This document shows, piece after piece, positions 32,850-39,984 of a stretch of DNA of 39,984 nt; within the stretch, counting starts at the first letter, position 1; each line of letters starts with the position of its first letter. Made by a program: the position numbers and the translations under genes. Origin of the DNA: Deltaproteobacteria bacterium UBA2221 (GTDB taxonomy: Bacteria; Desulfobacterota; Syntrophorhabdia; Syntrophorhabdales; WCHB1-27); assembly GCA_002328485.1 (NCBI GenBank), contig DCUF01000005.1:15578-55561 (forward strand), in the 5' to 3' direction. Below the pieces are notes generated by a model. It was not told the origin of the DNA and searched no databases. It saw only the letters and a list, made by a program, of their open reading frames with translations.

Positions 32850-34142
32850 TTATCCGGAAAATGGATTCCGCAGCACAATGGTACTGTCCCGTTCGGCACC
32901 TGTCGAAATGATGCTGATAGGGACCCCGACCAACTCCTCTATCCTTCTCAGATACTTTTTGGCGCCGTCCGGCAGCTCGTCGTAGCTACGAACGTCTTTG
33001 ACCGACCCCTTCCAGCCTTCCAAGCTCTCGTAAACGGGCTCGCATTTCGAGAGGTCGTGCAGGGCAAGGGGCGGCTGTGAATAGGCTTTTCGTCCGACCT
33101 TGTACTTGACGCAGACGTCTATGGTCTCGAAGCCATCGAGGACATCCAGTTTCATGATGGCCAGCCCTGTCGCGCCGTTAAGCATGACGGCCCTTCGGGC
33201 AACCACTGCATCAAACCAGCCACATCGCCTGGGCCTCCCTGTCGTAGCCCCGTACTCGCCACCCTTCTCCCTGATCAGATCGCCTTGGGCACCGAAGACC
33301 TCCGTTGGGAAAGGCCCTTCTCCGACACGAGTCGTGTAGGCCTTGCAGATGCCCAGAACATAACCAATCGACGATGGCGATACCCCTGAACCGCAAGCTG
33401 AGTGACCCACCACGGTGTTCGAGGAGGTTACAAAAGGATAGCTTCCGTGGTCTATATCGAGGAGAGTCCCCTGTGCCCCCTCGAAGAGAACCGATTTTCC
33501 TGCCCTCATTTTTTCATTGATGAACAGAGAGGTGTCCTCAACATACTTCTTCAGCAGCGGCCGGTACTGGGCGTAGTCGGCGATGACATCCCGGACCTTC
33601 AAGGGTTCCTGCTTGTAGTACCGTTTGATGAGGAAGTTCTTCACCTTCAGATTCTCTCTGACCTTTTCGGCGAAGGTCTTCTTGTCCAGGAGGTCCACAA
33701 CCCGAATCCCGATTCGGCTTGCCCTGTCTTCGTATGCGGGGCCAATGCCCCTCCCGGTGGTGCCGATCTTCTTCGTCATTCCAGCTTCTCTGAGACTGTC
33801 CAGCTTCTTATGGTAGGGCATGATAAGGTGGGTCTGAGCACTGACCAAAAGCTTCTCGTCATCCTTCATGTAGCCCTGTTCCTTTAGATCACGGACCTCC
33901 TCGTCAAAGACGGACGGGTCCAGCACCACTCCGTTCCCTATGACACAGTACTTGTTCTCATGCAGGATGCCGGAAGGTATAAGATGGAGAACCATCTTCT
34001 TGTTTCCAACGACGATCGTATGTCCGGCATTTGCCCCGCCCTGATATCGAACTATAATATCGGCATGCCGGCTCAGCATATCGATTATCTTTCCCTTTCC
34101 CTCATCGCCCCACTGAAGTCCAACTACGGCTGCATTTGACAT
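32850..34142 (-). CDS. purA: Adenylosuccinate synthetase PurA (430 aa)
   Basis: PurA joins IMP and aspartate with GTP to make adenylosuccinate, the first committed step to AMP. It has the family blocks: GLQWGDEGKGK at the phosphate-binding N-terminus, GGANAGHTI, the GTP-site and IMP-site segments (IGTTGRGIGPAYEDRASRIGI; LFEGAQGTLLDIDHGSYPFVTSSNTV), GVGEGPFPTE as TRVGEGPFPTEV, and 'EYGATTGRPRRCGWFD'. The C-terminus has ISTGAERDSTI. Length is normal. The ATG has GAGGAGG six bases upstream. It is separate from the rpsU operon by about 70 bases carrying the rpsU promoter. Confidence 0.97.
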   Translation of the reverse strand: MSNAAVVGLQWGDEGKGKIIDMLSRHADIIVRYQGGANAGHTIVVGNKKMVLHLIPSGILHENKYCVIGNGVVLDPSVFDEEVRDLKEQGYMKDDEKLLVSAQTHLIMPYHKKLDSLREAGMTKKIGTTGRGIGPAYEDRASRIGIRVVDLLDKKTFAEKVRENLKVKNFLIKRYYKQEPLKVRDVIADYAQYRPLLKKYVEDTSLFINEKMRAGKSVLFEGAQGTLLDIDHGSYPFVTSSNTVVGHSACGSGVSPSSIGYVLGICKAYTTRVGEGPFPTEVFGAQGDLIREKGGEYGATTGRPRRCGWFDAVVARRAVMLNGATGLAIMKLDVLDGFETIDVCVKYKVGRKAYSQPPLALHDLSKCEPVYESLEGWKGSVKDVRSYDELPDGAKKYLRRIEELVGVPISIISTGAERDSTIVLRNPFSG

Positions 34143-34170
34143 GCAAGGCCTCCTCGATTAATTCAAAAAC

Positions 34171-34418
34171 GCGAAATGGTGAAATAGCGAAATAGTAAAT
34201 TCGGCATTAATAAAATACCGACTGGAATTTTGCCATTTTGTCGTTGTGCCGTCCTAAGTCCTCCACCCTTCGGAAAAAGATGGGGGATTAAAAGACGGGA
34301 TATATTACATTGTTTTCGCTTTCAAGGCAAATTCAACTTTTGGAGACCATGAATCAGAAGATAATTTCACCACCCGAGACGTTTGTCTTTCCCCATTTCC
34401 CTATTTTGCCATTTTGCT
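34171..34418. repeat. Degenerate 8-bp tandem repeats in inverted arrangement, in the addB-purA gap
   Basis: Directly upstream of purA the plus strand reads GCGAAATG GTGAAATA GCGAAATA GTAAAT (34171-34198). At the other side of the gap the minus strand reads GCAAAATG GCAAAATA GGGAAATG GGGAA (34418-34390), and a third minus-strand group (GACAAAATGGCAAAATT) lies at about 34225-34241. The units follow one pattern of eight bases, G-[CTG]-[AG]-AAAT-[AG], with the outer groups in opposite orientation, so the segment resembles a small inverted-repeat element. No gene is present in it; the purA promoter must lie within. Confidence 0.55.
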
Positions 34419-34421
34419 GAT

Positions 34422-37265
34422 TCACCTCTTCACCCACCGGGTACCGCAAAGAGACTGAAATTCGCACCAGGGACAGAATCTTTCCGGGAATCCGGTCGGT
34501 TGAAAGGGGAGCTCGGGATCCACGATTTCTGACAGCAATGTACCCATCACCTGTTCCAGAAGCCTCGTCTGACTGTCCCGGTCTTCCCTGCTGCTGAAGA
34601 GGGCCTCCTCTATGGCACTGCTGATCGAAGATTTGCCGAGCATAAGGAAAAGGGGGTCCACGGTCTCGACGGGCTGACCGGTCCCGATTGCATAGACGAT
34701 CAGATAGAAGGGCAACTGTAGGCTCCCGATAAGGGCCGGCCATGTATCCCGATCAGCTCCGCCGAGCCTATCGAAGCGGATCTTCAATTTGTCCCCTCGC
34801 GCTCCCGTCTTGTAATCTATGATGACCGTAACACCATTCCGCCTTTCCACTCGGTCGATTCTTCCGGCAAGCCTGAATCCACTCCAGTCGGCTGCGATGT
34901 TCTCTTCAAGACCCAGTATGGTGACATCATTGTCTTCCACCAAAGGAAGCTGATATCTGACCAAAAAATCGAAAAGGTGTTGACTTACCTGCCTTCTCAC
35001 GAGGTAAAGGCTGCCCGACGTCTCGTCCCCGTAGGTACGAGAAAAGACTTGGTCCAGAACCGTCTGCATCTCTGCCGTGTCGATATCACCCGGAATGAGC
35101 CGTCCTCCCTTTCGCCGGTCAAAATAGGTATGGAGGCAGGTATGGACCAATGTCCCCAGCTCCTGCGCCTCGATTTCGTTGGGGACCGCTTCTTTCTCTT
35201 TGAGCCCGAGGATATAGTGATAATAGAAGCTCAAGGGGCACCTGAGATATCTATCCAGGGCGGTGGCACTGAAGGTAAAGCCGCGGAGCATCGAGAGGAC
35301 CGTCGACTCCTTTGCCACAGGTGGCGGCATTCGGTTTTCCAGATTGACGGCATAGGATATGGTGTTGATATCAATGCCGTCATCCACCTGATTTTCCGCC
35401 TTTTGCTTCTCCCACACCAGCCGTTCGACGAACCTGCTGCGCTCCTTCCTGTCATCGTCCACATAGAAGAGATGCGCCTCCCTGGCACCCTCCACCAAAA
35501 CATCCAGATAGTAGGACGCAAGCTCCGCCCGGCTCCGATAGTCCGGAAGGCCCAACTCCCGTCTGATGGAATGGGGGAGCAGTGAATCCTCCTTCGTTGC
35601 CCCGGAGATCACATCTTCGTTGGCATCCAGGATGAAGACGCGGTCGAACCTGAGGCTTCGCGTCTCGAGCAGGCCTAGCACCTGAACGCCTCTCAGCGGC
35701 GTCCCTTCGAACGGTACATGACAGGATGCGGCATATCTCCTCAAAAAATTGAAGTAGTCCCCCATGTTTTGGAAGGCCAGCCCTTTGAGAAGAGACCTCC
35801 TCAACACGGCGAGATGCTCGACCAGCGACTCAGAAAAGGGGTGAAAGAAAGGGTGAAGCCTGGCTGTACTGTTCCGGTGAATATATTCGATCAGGTCCAT
35901 CACCTTTCCTGCGAAATCCTCCACATCTCGACAGTTCATGAATCTCCCGATCGTATGGCGGTGAATCTCCCGGATATGGTTGCGAAGCTCCTCGATCTCG
36001 ATTGCCGGCTCCCCTAACTGCAGGCCGAGTTTTCGGAGAAGCTCATCCGATTCCTCGATCTCCTGAAGGGTCACGAATTTCCTCTGTCTGTTCGTAAGGT
36101 CGGTTTCTATGCCGTGAAAGATCATCCTGGTGATGTCGGACCGGCCCTGAAAATAGATATTCTTCATGTAGGGGTGGAGAACCAGCGACAGATAGGAAGG
36201 AACATGGATACGTTCACCATCGGCCGTCTTGACGACTTCGGCAAGGTTTCGCAAAAATCCGTATACCGGCGTTCTCACAAGGGGATAACCCAGGGAAATG
36301 TTGTAGACGGAACCCTCCGAGAGGGCCGTGCAGTTGTGTACCAGGGGGAAAAGGGTCTCCGCCGAGGGAACCAGGATCAACGTCTGCTCGCCTTCGTTGT
36401 CGGGCATCTCTCCCTCAGACAAGACCTTATTCAGTCCGAAAATCTGTCCGTGTGTATCGGGACTCCTGTAGAACCTCACATCCGCTGGGGGGTCTGAATG
36501 GAATTTCTCTCGAAGGTCCTCAACGTCTTCCGGGCTCAGCCCCAGTTCCTCCAATCTCGTGTCCACCCCCCTTCCCTCCTGGAAGACGCAGACCAATTGG
36601 CTCAACCCTGCAAGTCTCTTGTACAGTTCTCGTTCCGCCTGGCTCAAGGCAAAGAAACCGGCAAGCACGATCGATTCAAACCTTGAAAATATTCCTTCCT
36701 CACAGCGGGCCGCTACGGCCCTATACCGTTGCGACCGGCTCACGAGTCCCTCCTTCTGGGTCTCGCGGTAGAGCTCTTCGTAGAAGAAGGAAAGCGACTG
36801 CATCCGCTCCTGACTCTGAGCGGGAAGCCGTACCCCTGCCACGTGGTCTATTTTTCGAGCCCCGTCAGGTGTAACCCCTTCGATCAGAAGCTCCTCCAAG
36901 TCTCGATAGAGTTTCATTCCCAGGGGGAGAAAGACGGCCGGATTCAAGAAACCGCCACCGCCCAGCCGATTTGCGTACTGCAGATGGATACGAAACAGCA
37001 AGGCAACAGCGTCGATGGCCTCCATCCTCTTCCCGGTCAATCCCAATACATCATCGAAGAGAAAATCGATAAAGGCATCCATGGAGAAGATGCGGGGTGG
37101 GACAACGCTACGGCCTGAACGTTCGGCAAGGATCTTGCGGAGAAAATGGGCCGGTCTCTTGCCCGGAAAGACCACCAGACTAGAGGAATAGTCATCACGG
37201 TGCCCCAAGATATGGGCCACAAATTCAACGAGGCTTTGCCGGGGGGAGATGAGGAAGGTCTTCAT
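34422..37265 (-). CDS. addB: AddB-like subunit of a double-strand-break repair helicase-nuclease (about 947 aa)
   Basis: AddB works with AddA to process double-strand breaks before RecA loading. The N-terminal part is a degenerate helicase fold: it begins MKTFLISPR and has VVFPGKRPAHFLRK where the ATP-binding loop would be, so no Walker A is seen. The C-terminal RecB-type nuclease is complete, with H near 709 (GTLVHTCLH), D805 (GRIDRVE) and D818-x-K820 (IIDYKTG). It also has the four cysteines of an AddB iron-sulfur cluster: C677 (RCPLSFYYHY) and C932, C935, C941 (CPWCEFQSLC); numbering counts from the GTG at 37268. The start could be that GTG or the ATG at 37265; both touch the addA stop. 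It ends in the repeat-bearing gap before purA. Confidence 0.85.
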   Translation of the reverse strand: MKTFLISPRQSLVEFVAHILGHRDDYSSSLVVFPGKRPAHFLRKILAERSGRSVVPPRIFSMDAFIDFLFDDVLGLTGKRMEAIDAVALLFRIHLQYANRLGGGGFLNPAVFLPLGMKLYRDLEELLIEGVTPDGARKIDHVAGVRLPAQSQERMQSLSFFYEELYRETQKEGLVSRSQRYRAVAARCEEGIFSRFESIVLAGFFALSQAERELYKRLAGLSQLVCVFQEGRGVDTRLEELGLSPEDVEDLREKFHSDPPADVRFYRSPDTHGQIFGLNKVLSEGEMPDNEGEQTLILVPSAETLFPLVHNCTALSEGSVYNISLGYPLVRTPVYGFLRNLAEVVKTADGERIHVPSYLSLVLHPYMKNIYFQGRSDITRMIFHGIETDLTNRQRKFVTLQEIEESDELLRKLGLQLGEPAIEIEELRNHIREIHRHTIGRFMNCRDVEDFAGKVMDLIEYIHRNSTARLHPFFHPFSESLVEHLAVLRRSLLKGLAFQNMGDYFNFLRRYAASCHVPFEGTPLRGVQVLGLLETRSLRFDRVFILDANEDVISGATKEDSLLPHSIRRELGLPDYRSRAELASYYLDVLVEGAREAHLFYVDDDRKERSRFVERLVWEKQKAENQVDDGIDINTISYAVNLENRMPPPVAKESTVLSMLRGFTFSATALDRYLRCPLSFYYHYILGLKEKEAVPNEIEAQELGTLVHTCLHTYFDRRKGGRLIPGDIDTAEMQTVLDQVFSRTYGDETSGSLYLVRRQVSQHLFDFLVRYQLPLVEDNDVTILGLEENIAADWSGFRLAGRIDRVERRNGVTVIIDYKTGARGDKLKIRFDRLGGADRDTWPALIGSLQLPFYLIVYAIGTGQPVETVDPLFLMLGKSSISSAIEEALFSSREDRDSQTRLLEQVMGTLLSEIVDPELPFQPTGFPERFCPWCEFQSLCGTRWVKR

Positions 37266-37267
37266 CA

Positions 37268-39984
37268 CTACTCCTCGCCCACCCCGAGAAAAACCTTTTC
37301 CACCCTTCCGTGGTCGAGGTAGGCTATCAGCCCTTGCACCAGCCGGCCCGGATAGATCTCCTCGGCTATCCGCAGATAGTTTCTGACCTGTGATCGGTTT
37401 ATCCCTTCAAGCCCTGATCCGAGCCCTGTTTTGAAATCGATGACCGTGACCATTCCTTCATCGATGACCACCCGGTCCATGCGAACCAGATTCCCTCTTC
37501 GATCAATGTATTCCTGCTCGGTTCTGATCATTCTGCCCGGTTTAGGGCGGAAATATTCGGCCAGGTCTTTCGATAGCACAGCGGATAAAACGGTTCTCCG
37601 AAGAGGGGGGGCAGAATCGCCTCCCCAACGGGCCAAGGCAGCATCTATAGTGGCTTCCAGGGCCCCATCGACGAACTTGATGACCGAGAGGACCCGATGA
37701 ACAATCTCTCCCCTCTCCTTTTCCTCAAGACTCATGCGGAGAAAGGGGGCACCAGTTTCGGCCGGGACTGCCGCCACAGGGAGCGCATGACCATGCAGTG
37801 TGGCGGCAGAGACAGGGAGCGGCCCGTAGCCCGCGGCAACTTCGCACTTTTCTCCAAAGTATACATCCCGGTAGGGAAGCAGCAGATCTACGGGATATCC
37901 CGCCTTTCGGTACACCCCCACCAGGTATAGTTCGGCGCGGGCCCGAGTAAACGCCACATAGAGGCTATTGAGACGATCCACAAGAAAACGGCTCTCTTTC
38001 TCTCGATAGATGGTTCCCAGTGAATCATCGGAGGCGGCTATATCCTTATTGAGCCTCAGCACTCTCACCCCCCCTTCTGTGTCCTCCAGGATGTATCTGA
38101 ATCCACGGTTTTTTTCCTCGTAGAGTAACAGAATAACCACCGGGAAGCCCAAACCTTTGGCCTTATGGACCGTCATGACACGGACAGCGTCAATCTCCTG
38201 GGGTGCCTGCACGTTCCAATCGGCTTCCCCTTCCTCCTCGGATTCAGCGGAGGCGAGGAAATCTCTGACGCTGTTCCTTCCATCGCCCTCGAACTCCTTG
38301 ATCACCTCCAGTATCTTGGTCAGACTGGCCTCGTCTTCCCTAAAGGTCACCCATATCTCAAAAGCTCGGTAAACCGCCACCACCAGATCGTAGAGGGGCA
38401 AGTAGCCGGAAAGCTTGAACAGTTCATCAAAATAGTCATTCCACAAGGTAGGCATCTCTTCCTGGAGAGCCTTGTAGAGGGGGCGTGCCCGCTGGTCCTT
38501 ATTCTTCTGACAGATCTCAGCGAGTCGGTGGATCTCCTGCTTACCTCTCCGAAGGGCAAGGGCCCGCTTGAAGGTCTCACCGAGCAAAAATGTCCCCAGG
38601 GAAAGATCGTCCAGGGGGGAATCGAGAAACCGGAGGAGGGCGAGGATCTCCCCTGTCACCCTCCTGTTTCGCACATCCAAGCTGCTGTAGGAGACAAAGG
38701 GTATGCCCTCTTCGCTGAGCCATGAGGCTATTCTGATCACATCCTCGTTGCGCATGGCAAGGACGGTGATATCACGATAGCCGTAGCCCCGGTCTTTGAG
38801 CCCTCCCACAAGTTCTCGTATCTTCGCTTGTTCGGGACCATGTTCCTCGTCAGCCTCGTGGAGTGTACATTCCACATACCCCTTGCCATTATTCTCGCTC
38901 TTGACCCGTTGTCTGCATCCCAGTAGACCGCTCCTCCTTGCCGCTCCGCAATAAGCATCCTTTTCGGCCAGGGCAGCCCCAAATAACGCCTCAGTGAATC
39001 TCACTATTTCGCCAAGGCTTCTATAATTTACACCCAGCTCCCGTATCTCCAGTGTCGCAGACGGGAAAGGATTTCGTGCTTCCAGGCCCTTCATAATCGC
39101 ATAGTCCGCGTTACGAAACCCGTAGATGGCCTGTTTGGTATCACCCACAACAAAGAGGCTCCCGCCCTGGGAAAGGGCATTTTCCGTAAGGGGCAGGAGG
39201 TTTGCCCACTGCACCGGCGATGTGTCTTGAAACTCATCGATCAGGTAATGAAAGATGGAATCTCCCAGGCGAAGGTAGACATCGGGGATCCGGTCGGATG
39301 TGAGATAATCTGAAAGGCTTCGATTCATGTCCTCGAGAAATACAGCGGCCTCTTGCCGCTTCAGCCGTTCAAGTATCCCCAAAATCTCCTCATGCATCCT
39401 CACGTAGGGAAGGTAGTAGGCTCGGGCATATACTGCTGTGAATCGCCTCACCAGTTGGGCGAATCCATCCCAGAGGCCGCAGATCCGGCTGTAGGCGGCC
39501 TTGTCCTGCCCGCCCTTCGGCTTATTGACCGGCGCGCTTTTGCATGCCTTGCCCGCCACTTCCCCAAACCTTCCACCCCTCACGGCCTTGAGTATCCCTG
39601 GATAGGAGCTACCCCTGTTCCTGGTCAGATCGGAAAGGCTGATCTCAGTTTCAAGTTCATGAAGACTCCCCTCAAGTTCCCCTTTAAGGGTAGCCATCTC
39701 TTCGGTCTCATCCACGAGGACCCGCTTTCCTGTGGCCATCAGCTCCCGATGAATCTGCTTGATCTCCTTGATCACATCGTCACGGGGGTTCCAGAGAAAC
39801 GGCTCGTCACCGCGACGGTTCTCTTCGATGATGGTTATGACTTTTTCGATGGTGTCGCATTCAGGGGAGCCTTGTCTCACCCTTTTGAGGTAGAGGTCAA
39901 AGGCGTATTCGATCAGGGGCCCGCTGCTGATTATGATGTCAAAATCGGGATGGTAGCCAAAATCGATGGCAGAGGCCTTGAATA
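37268..39984 (-). CDS. addA: AddA-like UvrD/Rep helicase-nuclease, 5' end outside the window (partial)
   Basis: This is the helicase subunit of the AddAB complex. Seen in order are the Walker B/motif II DEFQDTSPVQW, motif III VVGDTKQAIYGFRNADYA, motif IV with NYRSLGEIV, motif V VMTVHKAKGLGFPVVIL and motif VI LYVAFTRARAELYLVG, then a C-terminal RecB-type nuclease with MDRVVIDEGMVTVIDFKTG. The Walker A motif is not visible. The frame stays open past a possible GTG at 39880 to the right edge (upstream residues include FGYHPDFDIIISSGPL, AddA/RecB-like), so the true start lies outside. It is translationally coupled to addB (TAGTG). Both subunits carry a nuclease domain, as in AddAB and unlike RecBCD. 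Confidence 0.9.
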   Translation of the reverse strand, partial: FKASAIDFGYHPDFDIIISSGPLIEYAFDLYLKRVRQGSPECDTIEKVITIIEENRRGDEPFLWNPRDDVIKEIKQIHRELMATGKRVLVDETEEMATLKGELEGSLHELETEISLSDLTRNRGSSYPGILKAVRGGRFGEVAGKACKSAPVNKPKGGQDKAAYSRICGLWDGFAQLVRRFTAVYARAYYLPYVRMHEEILGILERLKRQEAAVFLEDMNRSLSDYLTSDRIPDVYLRLGDSIFHYLIDEFQDTSPVQWANLLPLTENALSQGGSLFVVGDTKQAIYGFRNADYAIMKGLEARNPFPSATLEIRELGVNYRSLGEIVRFTEALFGAALAEKDAYCGAARRSGLLGCRQRVKSENNGKGYVECTLHEADEEHGPEQAKIRELVGGLKDRGYGYRDITVLAMRNEDVIRIASWLSEEGIPFVSYSSLDVRNRRVTGEILALLRFLDSPLDDLSLGTFLLGETFKRALALRRGKQEIHRLAEICQKNKDQRARPLYKALQEEMPTLWNDYFDELFKLSGYLPLYDLVVAVYRAFEIWVTFREDEASLTKILEVIKEFEGDGRNSVRDFLASAESEEEGEADWNVQAPQEIDAVRVMTVHKAKGLGFPVVILLLYEEKNRGFRYILEDTEGGVRVLRLNKDIAASDDSLGTIYREKESRFLVDRLNSLYVAFTRARAELYLVGVYRKAGYPVDLLLPYRDVYFGEKCEVAAGYGPLPVSAATLHGHALPVAAVPAETGAPFLRMSLEEKERGEIVHRVLSVIKFVDGALEATIDAALARWGGDSAPPLRRTVLSAVLSKDLAEYFRPKPGRMIRTEQEYIDRRGNLVRMDRVVIDEGMVTVIDFKTGLGSGLEGINRSQVRNYLRIAEEIYPGRLVQGLIAYLDHGRVEKVFLGVGEE

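Noticed and set aside
1..39984. CRISPR arrays, tRNA and rRNA genes
   Set aside because: I looked for regularly spaced repeats, TTCGA-type T-loops with CCA-less acceptor pairing and conserved rRNA blocks on both strands and saw none.

Overview
The window looks like a chromosomal segment of a Gram-negative, deltaproteobacterial-type (Desulfobacterota) bacterium. The evidence is a complete outer-membrane type II secretion system (T2SS) with a GspC that ends in a PDZ domain, an enlarged macromolecular-synthesis operon (rpsU-yqeY-mutS2-dnaG-rpoD), AddAB-type rather than RecBCD-type repair genes, an OFA-type MFS transporter and a degenerate LuxR-type regulator pair. A relative of Syntrophorhabdus/Syntrophus is my guess, not something the sequence proves. 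No rRNA, tRNA or CRISPR was seen.

Left edge (1-1050): three small, tightly packed minus-strand genes of phage type (one a likely head-morphogenesis protein, one a recombinase-like DNA-binding protein) end in AT-rich DNA. Directly after this, a plus-strand gene begins in the middle of a class III adenylate cyclase domain and continues as a full STAND-type ATPase/TPR protein (to 3836). The junction looks like an insertion or rearrangement that removed the front of a cyclase-ATPase-TPR regulator. Region 3889-9273 holds ordinary single genes: a Na/Pi cotransporter with a PhoU-like tail, a lipoprotein, phosphoglucomutase (pgm), a DUF192 protein and a double zinc-ribbon protein.

Centre (9582-22641): a twelve-gene T2SS operon in the order J-K-L-M-N-C-D-E-F-G-H-I, an exact circular permutation of the classical order C-D-E-F-G-H-I-J-K-L-M-N. 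It is bracketed by two same-direction paralogous LuxR-family regulators of identical length (about 67% identical by my ungapped count). Both have lost the acidic pair and the conserved lysine of the receiver domain. A good sigma-70 promoter sits in front of gspJ, the first gene carries a five-copy TCGA repeat, gspK has a six-G run that hides its natural start, and the N/C joint contains a terminator-like hairpin. This locus is the most interesting part of the window.

Right half (22673-39984): beta-carbonic anhydrase, a long stretch with no recognisable gene, an OFA-family MFS transporter with its own promoter and a possible structured leader, a universal stress protein flanked by clear terminators, then a long run of minus-strand housekeeping genes: rpsU-yqeY-mutS2-dnaG-rpoD behind a strong promoter, purA, a short segment with degenerate 8-bp repeats in inverted arrangement, and addA-addB, with addA running off the right edge.
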